Assembly: GCF_023035875.1 (NCBI RefSeq)
Contig: NZ_CP075379.1
Coordinates: forward strand, 620,001-684,000
DNA length: 64,000 nt
Reading direction: 5' to 3'
Source: Borrelia puertoricensis
GTDB taxonomy: Bacteria; Spirochaetota; Spirochaetia; Borreliales; Borreliaceae
Both the position numbers and the translations under genes were made by a program. This document shows, in pieces, positions 48,534 through 58,701 of this stretch. A model generated the notes under the pieces. That model was given only the letters and a program-made list of their open reading frames with translations, did not search any database and was not told the DNA's origin. Position 1 is the stretch's first letter; the number at the start of each line of letters is the position of its first letter.

Positions 48534-50360
48534 TTATTTTAATGCATCTATATGATCTGAGATTTTTGAATCTCTTTTTATTGTTTTTAGGCTGACATTT
48601 TTAATAATGTCTTTGCTTGATATTATTTTTATGCTTTCTTTAGCTCTTGTTATTGCAGTGTAGAGTAGTTCTTTTGTTAAGAATGGATTATCTTCTATTA
48701 TTATTTGTACATGTTGATATTCAGAGCCTTGGCTTTTATGTATGGTTGTTGCAAAACTAAGTTCATATTTGTTTATTAAATTAAAGTTGATTCTTTTGTA
48801 TTTTTCATCTTCTTTTTTGAATAAAGCGTAAATTTTAGAGTTTTCTCTAAAGAGAATACCCCTTTCTCCATTAAATAGATCGTTTTTATAATCATTTTGA
48901 GTAATTAAAATTATTTGTCCAATTAAATTGCCATAGATTTTTTTCAAATATAATTTTATTATTTCATTTATTCTTTTTGTTCCAAATTTTCCAAAATTTC
49001 TTGAGCATAAAATGACGTTGCTAAGCAAAGCATTAATTATTAATTTAATTTCTTTGTTATTTAGTGAATTGAGATCAAAATTATAGATTTTTTTATATAA
49101 GTTTTTTATGTGATTTAATAATTCATTTTCAATATTGACTTTATTTATGTCCTTTAAAATTATATTTTTGTTGGCATTAAGTTGAATATCAATTAGATTT
49201 GTGTCCTCTTGATATATTGCTTTGGCTAATAAATTTATCCCATCGTTACTTCTAAAATTTTTTTTAAGTATTTCTATGTTTTCATCATTTATTTCTTTTA
49301 TTTGCGTTAGACTTGAATATACATTGCCTCCAGCTATTGATGGAAGTTGGTTTTTGTCCCCCGTTATTATGAGTTTTGTGCTTATCTTAACCGCCTTTAG
49401 CAATTTTAAGAAAGTGCTTGAATCTATCATAGATGCTTCATCAATTATTATTATTTCAAATTCTAGGGGGTTGGCTTCATCATATTTATTGCCTTTATTG
49501 ATAAATGACATTTTTAATAATTTTTGTACTGTGCTATATTCTGTTTCAAGATTTTTAAATGATTCTTTTAGACTTGATTTTAGTTTTTGACTTGCTTTTC
49601 CAGTTGGTGCTACAAGGGCTACCTTTTGTTTAACATTTGAGTGCATATCAATTGCTTTTAGAATATAATTTATAGTTGTTGTTTTGCCTGTTCCCGGTCC
49701 GCCACTGAGTATAAAGAAATTACTTTTTAAAGATTTTTTGATTGCATTGATTTGTTCTTCACTTAGGTCCTTAGTGTTTAAGTTGTTCATGATATTTTGT
49801 ATTCTTTGAGTAGTTATTTCACTTTTATTATCCTTAAGTCTTTGATCTATTTTTTTTATTAATTCTTCTTCTTCTCTAAAGTTTTTTTGGGTATAGATAT
49901 TAATATTATTTTCTAATATTAAAGGAGTTATGATTCTTTCATTTTTATTAAGATCTTTCATTATATTATTTTCTTTTAAATGTAAGATTATTTTGTATAT
50001 TTTTGTTGCTTGTGTAAACTTTTCAAGTTCTTCTAGTATGTTGATTGATTTTTGATAAGATTGATCTTCATCTTCTATTTCAAGGAAAGCACAGTTGATT
50101 GTATTTTGAATATCTTTAATTAATAAATTAATATTAGCTCTTAAGTGTCCTTTAGAGAGATAATTAAATAAGAATATTAAAAAAGTAGTAATTTCTTCGT
50201 ATTTTTCATCTTTGATTTTTTTTGTGAGTAAATGTGCTTTATAGTAATTTTCTATGTTTATGTTTAAAGTTTCTATTATTTCATAAATTTTGAGTTCTGG
50301 ATTCAAATAGTTTCTCTTATGATCTTTTAAAAACTCTCTTAAGACTAAAAAATTTCTCAT
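48534..50360 (-). CDS. recD: Exodeoxyribonuclease V alpha subunit RecD
   Basis: The 5'-3' helicase subunit of RecBCD, 608 residues. Walker A is ILSGGPGTGKTTTINYIL at about residue 220, Walker B IIIDEASMIDSS, and the C-terminal helicase motif FATTIHKSQGSEY with the following YTAITRAKESIKI. The N-terminal part that contacts RecC is less conserved. It is the last gene of pncB-recC-recB-recD, 9 bases after recB. Confidence 0.93.
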   Translation of the reverse strand: MRNFLVLREFLKDHKRNYLNPELKIYEIIETLNINIENYYKAHLLTKKIKDEKYEEITTFLIFLFNYLSKGHLRANINLLIKDIQNTINCAFLEIEDEDQSYQKSINILEELEKFTQATKIYKIILHLKENNIMKDLNKNERIITPLILENNINIYTQKNFREEEELIKKIDQRLKDNKSEITTQRIQNIMNNLNTKDLSEEQINAIKKSLKSNFFILSGGPGTGKTTTINYILKAIDMHSNVKQKVALVAPTGKASQKLKSSLKESFKNLETEYSTVQKLLKMSFINKGNKYDEANPLEFEIIIIDEASMIDSSTFLKLLKAVKISTKLIITGDKNQLPSIAGGNVYSSLTQIKEINDENIEILKKNFRSNDGINLLAKAIYQEDTNLIDIQLNANKNIILKDINKVNIENELLNHIKNLYKKIYNFDLNSLNNKEIKLIINALLSNVILCSRNFGKFGTKRINEIIKLYLKKIYGNLIGQIILITQNDYKNDLFNGERGILFRENSKIYALFKKEDEKYKRINFNLINKYELSFATTIHKSQGSEYQHVQIIIEDNPFLTKELLYTAITRAKESIKIISSKDIIKNVSLKTIKRDSKISDHIDALK

Positions 50361-50369
50361 ATTTTCCTT

Positions 50370-53300
50370 TTAATATTTTAATTGTAAATATATTTGCTCT
50401 AAATCTAATTCTTTGAAATTTGGTATGGTGAAATAAATCCCATTCTGTGTTTTAGATTGTTTTTTGGTATTTTTTTGAAATGCTCTTGTAAAGAGATATA
50501 TTACTCCTCCAAAGTATTTATTATATTCTTCTGAATTTTTAAAGAGTATTTTTTTTGTTCCTAGTGCGTAAATTTTATATTGTAAGTCATACATTTCTTG
50601 TTTCATCTTCTTTTTTAAATTTGTTAAATTATAATCTTTTGAATTTGCTCCAAGATAATTTGTTTTGTAGTCTAAAATGTATACTTTATTATTTATCTTA
50701 AATATAAGATCAATGATTCCCTTTATATATCCATTATTGAGTGTTAAATCCAATTTGTTATAATTTTTAAAGAGAGACTTTTGTTCATAAATTTTTGTAT
50801 CTATCTTGATTAAAAATTCCATTTCTTTTTGCAATTCTTGAATATCACACAGTCTTGCGTCAATAAATTTGATTTTTGTATTTAATATGTTATAGATCAT
50901 TTTTATTAACATTTCTTGTATCTTTGGTGTATTTAGTTTTGAATTGAAATGTTCAATTCTTTTTTGTATAAGAGCAATATTGATTTTTTGAAAATTGTTG
51001 AAATTATCTTTTGCGTCGCTAAAATTTATATCTTTCATTATGACATGTAAAATATTACCAATATCTTTGCCCTTTGGGAGTGTTTCTTCCGTACAATTAG
51101 CATGATTGTCATAAGTCTCATCATCTCTTGTTTCTTGATTTGCATGGTAATTAAATTTATAATTTGATGCAAGACTTGTATAGCTATGTATATATTCTCT
51201 TCTAAATAAATGTTTGTTTATTGGTGTTGGAGGGATTAATTTTATTTCTTTGTTATCATTTTTTTCTAATTTATTGAATTTATGAGTTTTAATCAGATTA
51301 TATACATTAAAGTCTAAATTTATTTTATCGATTGTTTTTATTTCCGCTAGCTCTAGCATTTTATTTATTATTGTGCCTTTATTGATAATAAATAGTGCGA
51401 ATCTTGATCGTGTTGTTCCTACATAAAAAATATTTTTCTCTTCATTTAAAATCTTATGTTTGGCAGATTGTTGATTTTCTTTTAATTTTAAAAAATCATA
51501 TTCTATCTTATTTTCTAAGCAAAATTTATAAAATGTATCTGATTTTTTCAGTAGGCTATCATTGTTTTGAATATCACCTATGAGAAATACGATATTAACA
51601 CTTAGTCCTTTTGATTTATGAATTGTCAGTATTTCTATGGATTGACTACCTTGGGTAGTGATTTGCTCTTCATTTTGTTCAGTATCTTTATTGATTATTA
51701 GATCTTCTAGAGTGCATATTAATGATTCTATGGTTTTATCTTCATAGTAAATTTTGGAAATAAAGTCTAGACTTATTTCGTAGTTCTTAAGTTCCTCAAA
51801 TTTTTCCTCATTTATTAGGGTTTCTCTGTAGCTTTTTTTTGATTGTGCAAATTCAGTAAACGTAGTATTATTAAAAATTTTTGCCAAATTGAGCCATAAA
51901 TCTTTCTTTGATATGATTTCGTCTATTGCTTTTATTAATGTTATTTTTTGATTTTCAAGTAAATATATTATGTCACTAATGGTTTCTTCTATGTGTTTTA
52001 TTTCATTTTTTTCAAGTAGATTTAGGTATAATTCCCACGGAAGGTTTATTATTTTGCTAGTTAAGATATAGTTTAGAGTTTGAAAATTTTGTTTCCTGTC
52101 GAAACATTTTATAAGGTAAAATATTTCGCTGAATTCTTTCGTCTTAAAGAATGGTTCTTCGATCTTATTCGTTTTTATATTTTGATTTTTAAGTTCTTTA
52201 GCTATTAAATCTATTTCCTTGCTTGTTCTGCAAAGTACTTTTATGTCTGATTCTTTAATTTGTCTTAGTTTGTTGTTATCATAAATTTTTCCGTTTGTTA
52301 GTAGATATTTTATTGTTGTAGCTGTTTTTTGTAAAATATTTTTATCTTCTTCATTTTTTATTATGTTTATTGCTTCTATTTCTTGATCGTTTATAAAAAT
52401 TTTATTTTTGTCATTCTTAGGTTCTGTTTTTGACTTGATAAATTCTATTTGTTCGATTTTCGTTGTGTGTGTTTTATTATAGATATTATCAAACATGATA
52501 TTTAAAGGTTCAACTAATTTTTTGTTTGCTCTGTAATTTGTTAATAAGGTTATTCTTGCGTTATCTTTTATTTGATCTTTTATACCTTGGTTATAATATG
52601 ATATATCAGCATTTCTAAATGTATAAATTATTTGTTTAGGATCGGCTATAAATATTAGCTTTATGCCACAAGAGTTAAGTAGTTTAAATATTTCTATTTG
52701 TATTAGGTTTAAATCTTGTGCTTCATCTATTAGTATTATTTTATATCTGCTTTTTATTGAATTTAATAATTTGTTATCATGAGATTCCAGGTGTTTTTTG
52801 AAGTTTAGAATTATATGTTTTTGGTCTATTGTGTTTGTTTCATTAATGGTATTTGCAAGTTCTTTTTCTATATATTTAAGTATTTTATATTCGACTTTTA
52901 GATTAATAAATCTTTTAAGTGTGTTTTTATCTTCTTTATTTATATTTGTTTCATGACTAAGTTTTCTTAAGGCGGTTTGTATTTTTAGTTCCTTAGGTAA
53001 GAGAGTGACATTTTTTTTAAGATTAGATTCTATTATCTTCGAAAGAAATTTGTTGTTTACAAGTATGTCTGTTATTTTTACTATATCTTTTTCATTACTA
53101 TATTTTATTTCCGATATTTTAATTCCTTGATTATGTTTATTTAGGAAAGTTATTTTTTCTTCCATAGTCATTTTGTTTAATGCTTCGACTATTAAGTTAT
53201 ACTCATTAATTAATCTATCTTGATTTGTAAGCATTTTTTTAAAAATCGTTTGAGTTTTTATCCAATCCCCAAGTTTTTGTGTCTTGTCTATTTTATATCC

Positions 53301-53810
53301 TTGTCTTATATATTGAATCATGTCTTTTGTAGTTTTAAATTTAGACTTAAAGATTTCAAATTCATCATCTTTGATTGCTAATTCTTTTTTTAATGAATCC
53401 GATTTTCTTAAAAATTCATAAACTATTTCGTCTATTTCTGATGTAAAATTTTCTTTTACACTGTATTTGACAAAGTTTTCTGTCTCGATTTGAAAATTGT
53501 TTAGAGAATGTAGTGCAAATTTGTTTATGGTTGAGATAAATATTTTATTTGATTGCTCGTAAAAATTTTTTAAAGATTTATCTTTTTGTGAATTTTGATA
53601 TTCATGTTCAATTGATTTCAATATTCTAGTATGCATCTCTTCTGTTGCTTTTTTTGTGAATGTTAGCACTAAAATCTCGCTTGGAGAGTACATTTTATTT
53701 ATGAGTAAGTTTGTAATAGTATTCTCAAGTATGTAGGTCTTTCCAGTTCCTGCTGAAGCCTCAATTAATATTTTTTCGTTGTATTTGATTTTATCTATTA
53801 TTTCTCTCAT
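50370..53810 (-). CDS. recB: Exodeoxyribonuclease V beta subunit RecB
   Basis: The 3'-5' helicase and nuclease subunit, 1146 residues. Walker A is ASAGTGKTYILEN at about residue 18; further motifs are LVLTFTKKATEEM, IILIDEAQDLNLIQIE, LLTNYRAN and EILTIHKSKGLSVNIV. A C-terminal RecB nuclease domain has GIIDLIF ... VYILDYKTNY, with the metal-binding aspartates and lysine intact. The start lies 4 bases after recC, so translation is coupled. RecBCD degrades and repairs broken ends; on a linear chromosome its control is of interest. Confidence 0.94.
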   Translation of the reverse strand: MREIIDKIKYNEKILIEASAGTGKTYILENTITNLLINKMYSPSEILVLTFTKKATEEMHTRILKSIEHEYQNSQKDKSLKNFYEQSNKIFISTINKFALHSLNNFQIETENFVKYSVKENFTSEIDEIVYEFLRKSDSLKKELAIKDDEFEIFKSKFKTTKDMIQYIRQGYKIDKTQKLGDWIKTQTIFKKMLTNQDRLINEYNLIVEALNKMTMEEKITFLNKHNQGIKISEIKYSNEKDIVKITDILVNNKFLSKIIESNLKKNVTLLPKELKIQTALRKLSHETNINKEDKNTLKRFINLKVEYKILKYIEKELANTINETNTIDQKHIILNFKKHLESHDNKLLNSIKSRYKIILIDEAQDLNLIQIEIFKLLNSCGIKLIFIADPKQIIYTFRNADISYYNQGIKDQIKDNARITLLTNYRANKKLVEPLNIMFDNIYNKTHTTKIEQIEFIKSKTEPKNDKNKIFINDQEIEAINIIKNEEDKNILQKTATTIKYLLTNGKIYDNNKLRQIKESDIKVLCRTSKEIDLIAKELKNQNIKTNKIEEPFFKTKEFSEIFYLIKCFDRKQNFQTLNYILTSKIINLPWELYLNLLEKNEIKHIEETISDIIYLLENQKITLIKAIDEIISKKDLWLNLAKIFNNTTFTEFAQSKKSYRETLINEEKFEELKNYEISLDFISKIYYEDKTIESLICTLEDLIINKDTEQNEEQITTQGSQSIEILTIHKSKGLSVNIVFLIGDIQNNDSLLKKSDTFYKFCLENKIEYDFLKLKENQQSAKHKILNEEKNIFYVGTTRSRFALFIINKGTIINKMLELAEIKTIDKINLDFNVYNLIKTHKFNKLEKNDNKEIKLIPPTPINKHLFRREYIHSYTSLASNYKFNYHANQETRDDETYDNHANCTEETLPKGKDIGNILHVIMKDINFSDAKDNFNNFQKINIALIQKRIEHFNSKLNTPKIQEMLIKMIYNILNTKIKFIDARLCDIQELQKEMEFLIKIDTKIYEQKSLFKNYNKLDLTLNNGYIKGIIDLIFKINNKVYILDYKTNYLGANSKDYNLTNLKKKMKQEMYDLQYKIYALGTKKILFKNSEEYNKYFGGVIYLFTRAFQKNTKKQSKTQNGIYFTIPNFKELDLEQIYLQLKY

Positions 53811-53814
53811 GGGA

Positions 53815-56800
53815 TTAACTTTCTACCTTGATGAATTTAGCATAAAAATCTTGAAGTAATTTTTCTAAGTTGTCGTTTATGTCTAGATCGTGAGTGTCTT
53901 TAAATCTGTTATAATATGGACACCATGTTATATCTCTTTGTTGAAGAATGAATTCCATATCTTTGTTAATATTAATGCTTTTTTGTGGATATTTTATTTG
54001 TGTTTTTAGTACTGTTGGAAATTCGTTTATGTCTTTTATTTTAATTAAACTTTTTTGTATTAAATCCTTATAAATGGGAGTAGGATAGCTTGAGATGTAT
54101 GCTATTTGTTTTAATAAATTTGTAAGGTCTATGTAGTTTATCGTTTCATTTGTATATTGATTCTCAAGTGATAATTTAGAAGTTTTATAAGTTATTCTTA
54201 TTTCTTGAATTGATTCTATATTTTTAATTGAGCTTTTTAACATTAATCCTATTATGTATAGGTTGATTTTTCTGATAATTTTGTCTTGACCGTAATCTTT
54301 TTTCTCTAAATTGACATAAAAATATCGATTATCTATTTTATATATGTTTTTGAGTGTTCCATTTAACTTAAATTCTATTGTTTCACCTTCGAAGTTAATG
54401 AATATACTTTTATTTAATGTGATTTCGGTTTTCTGCATTTTGAAAAATTCCTGAAAATTGATAACAATATTATTTTTGATTTCATTGAATTTTTCTATGA
54501 ATTCTTCTTTGATAGTTGTTTTTTTGATTTTCATGGGAATTATTCCCTTCTGAATCTGATTTTCAATTATATTATCTATTTTCTCTAATATATGTTCATT
54601 AGTTTCATCTTTTATATATTCATGTATTGGTATGATATTATTCATTAGCTTATAATTAAAATTATCAATGTCAATAATCTGTTCTTCTTGTTTTTTTTTA
54701 ATATCACCAATTTGGCTTATATCTTTAATATATACATTTAATATTTCTTCATAAAAGTATTTGTATGGATTGGTTATAGCTTTATTTATGTCTTCTATCC
54801 TTAGTGTGATTTGTTTTTTTAATTTAAGTCTTTTCTGTTTGAAGTTTGGATGTTTGCCTTGTTGTAGTGATTTTGCAATATTAAAGGCTTCTGTATCATA
54901 GTTAATTAGGTAATTGGCTTTTTTGTATTTGAAATATTCAAAATCGTAATTTTCACTTGGGTGTATTTCAATTTTTAGCTCTTGTCCCATATCTCTTATG
55001 TAATTTATTATCTTATTTATTACTTTAGGTTTATTGATATCTGGATTTGGAGATTCGCTTAGTGAGTAATAAAAATAGAATTTGTTTGATGCTGCAAAGA
55101 TTATTCTAATTAAATTTGAAATGCTATCTTGTTCCAGATTGACATAGTCATAATATTCGTTTAATAAGTTCATGTTATCAAAATGAATATTTGAATTTAA
55201 TTGATGGATTCCTAAAAAGTGAATTTCAGGTTTTTGTAAATATTCGATTTTATCAGAGCTTGCAACAAGTATACCTGTATTTTGATTGTTTGATTGATAT
55301 GCTTTTTGTTCGATGCTCTCTTCAAGCATTATTTTGAAGAGAGCAAAATCAACTTTTCTGTCTTTAACTTTTGTCATGTAATCTTTGTAAAGGTTTTCAT
55401 TAAAATCTTTTGAAAAGTTTTTAAAGTATTGTATTCTTGTGCTTATATATTCATCGATTTTGTTGTTATCTTCAAGTTTGATATATTTATCTATGAAAAT
55501 ATCCATTATTTCTGCCCATTCATATATTGTATATTCTTGTTCTTGAAAGTACATTATGTCTTCGTATAGGCTTTTTATTATACTTATTAATCTTACTATT
55601 GAATCTGGATCTTGAAAGCTTATGCTCTCTTGACAATTATTGCATTCATATTTTTCATTAAACATTGTAGATGTGAGAAATCTATCAAAGCCATTTTCCC
55701 ATGAATTTAAAAAATTCTTGTCATAAGATAAGCTTTCTTTATGAGCATCATTCATTCCAAAATTAATATTCACTGCATCGTTAAATTTTATTAGGTATTC
55801 TAATTCACTTATTGAGATGTTGAATTTATTCATTACTTTTGTATTACTTAAAAATTCAATTATTTCTTTTCTATTAAAATTACTAATCGTTCCTTTGTTT
55901 GAAACGAAGAATTTCATTAATTGTTTTAATGCTATTACACTTTTACTTTGTGAGATATCTTTAGAATCTAAAATAGTAAATTCAAGTTCATATTTATTTA
56001 AAAATTCTTCTATGTATGGTAAGTATATGTCCATATCTTTTGGTAAGTAAGTTATTACGATATCGTTTATTTTTAGATGATTATTTTGTGTTGAATGTAA
56101 AATATTATTTACTAAAATTTCTACCTCTCGTTTTTTTGTTGTTGCCTCTGTTATTTTAAAACTATTATCTAAGTTTAATAGGGGAGTACCTTTTATAATA
56201 TTGTTTTTGAAACTTGCTAAAAAATTTTTCTCTTCAAATGGTTGAATATCAGTTTCTTCTTCTATTTGTGTACTTGAATTGCATTTTTTGATTTTTACCG
56301 GCACTAGTTCATCTATGAAGGCAGATTTGATTTGAGTTATATCTTCAAGTATCAATTCGTATACTATAATGTCGAAAATTTTTTGCAAACAATGTAAAAT
56401 TTTTCTGTCAGTTTCTCTAGTCTCTCCAATTATTATTATTCTTTTTGTTTCAATGCTTTGCTTAGTATCTGTTATTTCTTGTTCAATTTTTTCGTGCAAG
56501 TTAAAAAGGCTGATTTGATTTTCAAATAGTTTTTCAAACATTTCCTTTTGCATGGATTCATAGTGAATCTTATTTTGATCTTCAAATAAAAATTTATTTT
56601 GTCTCCAATAATCAATTAAATTTGGAAATTTAGAGTAGTATTTATGAAATAAAGTTATTATCTTTGATGCAAAGATATATCTGTTTTTTGTCGATTTAAA
56701 TTGCTTGATATTTTTTATTTTATTGTCTTTTAACATGTGATACAGAATAAATTTTTCTGTTTCTGAGTAAAGGAGTAATGTATTGTTTTCCAAAAATTTT

Positions 56801-57045
56801 TTTATATTGTGGTTTTCCATTGAGAGATTATATATCGTTTTTATTATGTTTTGTTTTACATTGAGGTTATATGAGACTTCATTTAGGGTTGCTAGATATT
56901 TTTTAATTTCTTCGCTTAAAATGTTACTTTTTAAAATGATGATAGTTTCTTTTTTAAATATGTCATCGTTTTTAATTAATTCTTTAATTTTATTATAAAT
57001 TTTGCTTACTTTGTTTGTTTTATATATCTTATACATATAATACAC
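53815..57045 (-). CDS. recC: Exodeoxyribonuclease V gamma subunit RecC
   Basis: A protein of 1076 residues, identified mainly by size, position before recB, and scattered RecC-like features. These include the helicase-like but motif-poor N-terminal half and the block LRIEDINKAITNPYKYFYEE at about residue 750, which in RecC precedes the nuclease-like inactive fold. RecC in E. coli recognises Chi. A CNNC pair (about residue 470) is visible but its role is unknown. The gene is highly AT-rich and divergent in sequence, as is usual for RecC. It follows pncB by 15 bases. Confidence 0.87.
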   Translation of the reverse strand: MYYMYKIYKTNKVSKIYNKIKELIKNDDIFKKETIIILKSNILSEEIKKYLATLNEVSYNLNVKQNIIKTIYNLSMENHNIKKFLENNTLLLYSETEKFILYHMLKDNKIKNIKQFKSTKNRYIFASKIITLFHKYYSKFPNLIDYWRQNKFLFEDQNKIHYESMQKEMFEKLFENQISLFNLHEKIEQEITDTKQSIETKRIIIIGETRETDRKILHCLQKIFDIIVYELILEDITQIKSAFIDELVPVKIKKCNSSTQIEEETDIQPFEEKNFLASFKNNIIKGTPLLNLDNSFKITEATTKKREVEILVNNILHSTQNNHLKINDIVITYLPKDMDIYLPYIEEFLNKYELEFTILDSKDISQSKSVIALKQLMKFFVSNKGTISNFNRKEIIEFLSNTKVMNKFNISISELEYLIKFNDAVNINFGMNDAHKESLSYDKNFLNSWENGFDRFLTSTMFNEKYECNNCQESISFQDPDSIVRLISIIKSLYEDIMYFQEQEYTIYEWAEIMDIFIDKYIKLEDNNKIDEYISTRIQYFKNFSKDFNENLYKDYMTKVKDRKVDFALFKIMLEESIEQKAYQSNNQNTGILVASSDKIEYLQKPEIHFLGIHQLNSNIHFDNMNLLNEYYDYVNLEQDSISNLIRIIFAASNKFYFYYSLSESPNPDINKPKVINKIINYIRDMGQELKIEIHPSENYDFEYFKYKKANYLINYDTEAFNIAKSLQQGKHPNFKQKRLKLKKQITLRIEDINKAITNPYKYFYEEILNVYIKDISQIGDIKKKQEEQIIDIDNFNYKLMNNIIPIHEYIKDETNEHILEKIDNIIENQIQKGIIPMKIKKTTIKEEFIEKFNEIKNNIVINFQEFFKMQKTEITLNKSIFINFEGETIEFKLNGTLKNIYKIDNRYFYVNLEKKDYGQDKIIRKINLYIIGLMLKSSIKNIESIQEIRITYKTSKLSLENQYTNETINYIDLTNLLKQIAYISSYPTPIYKDLIQKSLIKIKDINEFPTVLKTQIKYPQKSININKDMEFILQQRDITWCPYYNRFKDTHDLDINDNLEKLLQDFYAKFIKVES

Positions 57046-57060
57046 ATATTATACATAGTA

Positions 57061-58506
57061 TTATGGTTTTTTGTTTTCTTTAATGAGTTTGTTTCTTAGA
57101 TTTTTTAATTTCTCTGTAATGCTTACTTTATATATGTGTGGATTTATGAGCCTTTTATGTGTATGATCGATCTTTTTAAGATCACTTTGAACCCTTGCTC
57201 TTATATGTTCGAGACTTGATTCGCGGGTTTGACAAATTTTGTTGTTTTCAAAAACTGTATTTATTAAAAATTCAAAGCTTTCATATGTTTTTATTTCTTT
57301 GAATGTATTGTCTTGTATGGGGTGAAAAATTGTAAATTCCTTTTTTAAGCTTAACATTTTTTTTATTTCTTCTTCTTCTTCTTTTAAAAAAATTAGATCG
57401 AAAATCATTTGTTCATTTGAGTATATTCTGACAACCCCTTTTTGAGAGGGTAGTGTTGATTTATGAATGTTATTTGACATTTTCATTTTAGGGATAAATT
57501 TGCCGTTTTGTTGAATTGATGTCATTTTGTACACCCCTGAGAGATTGGATTCTCCTTTTGCAGTAACTAGATTGGTTCCTACTCCCCAGAAGTCGATAGG
57601 CGCATAAATTGAGTTTAGATACATAATAATTTCTTCATCAAGTTCGTTTGATATAATGATTTTTACTTCAGATAGTCCATTCTCATTAAGTATTCTTCTA
57701 ACTTGTTTGCTTAAGTATTCAAGATCTCCGCTGTCAATTCTAACGGAAAAATTTTTGCTTCCTTTTTTTTTTAGTGCTTTGAAAACTTTTATTGCATTCT
57801 TAAGACCACTGTTAAGTGTATCATAAGTGTCAATTAACAAACTTACATTATTTGGATATATTTTTGCATATTCCCAAAAGGCCTCTTCTTCATTTTTAAA
57901 ACTCATTATCCAGCTGTGAGCCATTGTGCCAATGACAGGAATATTGTATTTATATCCTGCAAGTACATTGCTTGTAAAATTAGCACCTCCTATGTAAGCA
58001 GCTTTACTTGCTGAGAGTGCGCCATTAATTCCTTGCGCTCTTCTAAGACCAAATTCTGCTAGATTTTTAGCCCCGGCTTCTTTAATTCTTGCTGTTTTAG
58101 TTGCAATTAGGCTTTCAAAATTTATTGTATTTAATATCAGTCCTTCTATGAGTAAGAGTTCAATTAAATTTCCTTCAATGATTAGTATGGGTTCATGGGG
58201 GAAAACGATTCTTCCTTCTTCTATTGAGCTTATTTTTATGTTTAATCTAAATGTCTTTAAGTATTCTAAAAATTTTTTGTCAAAATACTGTAAACTGTCT
58301 AGATATTTAATCTCTTCATCTCTGAAATGTAATTCTTTTAAAGCATTAAGTAATGTGTGAATTCCTGCTAAAATTATGTATCCGTTTTTAAATGGCGTTT
58401 TTCTGAAAAACATTTCAAATTTGACTTTTGGATTAATACTTCTTATGAAGTAAGCATTCATCATTGAGAGTTCATAAAAATCTGTAAATAGTGATAAGTT
58501 TTTCAT
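57061..58506 (-). CDS. pncB: Nicotinate phosphoribosyltransferase
   Basis: PncB (481 residues) makes nicotinate mononucleotide from nicotinate and PRPP for NAD salvage. Family blocks: LFTDFYELSMMNAYF at the N-terminus, LAEFGLRRAQGINGALSASK at about residues 148-167, GTMAHSWIMSF with the histidine that is phosphorylated in relatives, VRIDSGDLEYLS and WGVGTNLVTA. The C-terminal tail of about 80 residues is lysine-rich. It heads the recCBD operon, an arrangement without an obvious functional reason. Confidence 0.94.
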   Translation of the reverse strand: MKNLSLFTDFYELSMMNAYFIRSINPKVKFEMFFRKTPFKNGYIILAGIHTLLNALKELHFRDEEIKYLDSLQYFDKKFLEYLKTFRLNIKISSIEEGRIVFPHEPILIIEGNLIELLLIEGLILNTINFESLIATKTARIKEAGAKNLAEFGLRRAQGINGALSASKAAYIGGANFTSNVLAGYKYNIPVIGTMAHSWIMSFKNEEEAFWEYAKIYPNNVSLLIDTYDTLNSGLKNAIKVFKALKKKGSKNFSVRIDSGDLEYLSKQVRRILNENGLSEVKIIISNELDEEIIMYLNSIYAPIDFWGVGTNLVTAKGESNLSGVYKMTSIQQNGKFIPKMKMSNNIHKSTLPSQKGVVRIYSNEQMIFDLIFLKEEEEEIKKMLSLKKEFTIFHPIQDNTFKEIKTYESFEFLINTVFENNKICQTRESSLEHIRARVQSDLKKIDHTHKRLINPHIYKVSITEKLKNLRNKLIKENKKP

Positions 58507-58701
58507 TTCTTATACATTGTACACTATACTAATTATAACACTATATTTGTATTTGATTTTTATAAATTTTGAGGCATTCGTTTTAAACCGTCATTGCTGT
58601 GATTAAATTTAATGTAGGTATAACTATTATTTATAATAAGAATATTATGTCATGGTTTTTGATGTGACAATAATAGTATAATTATCTGTTGGAGATATTT
58701 T

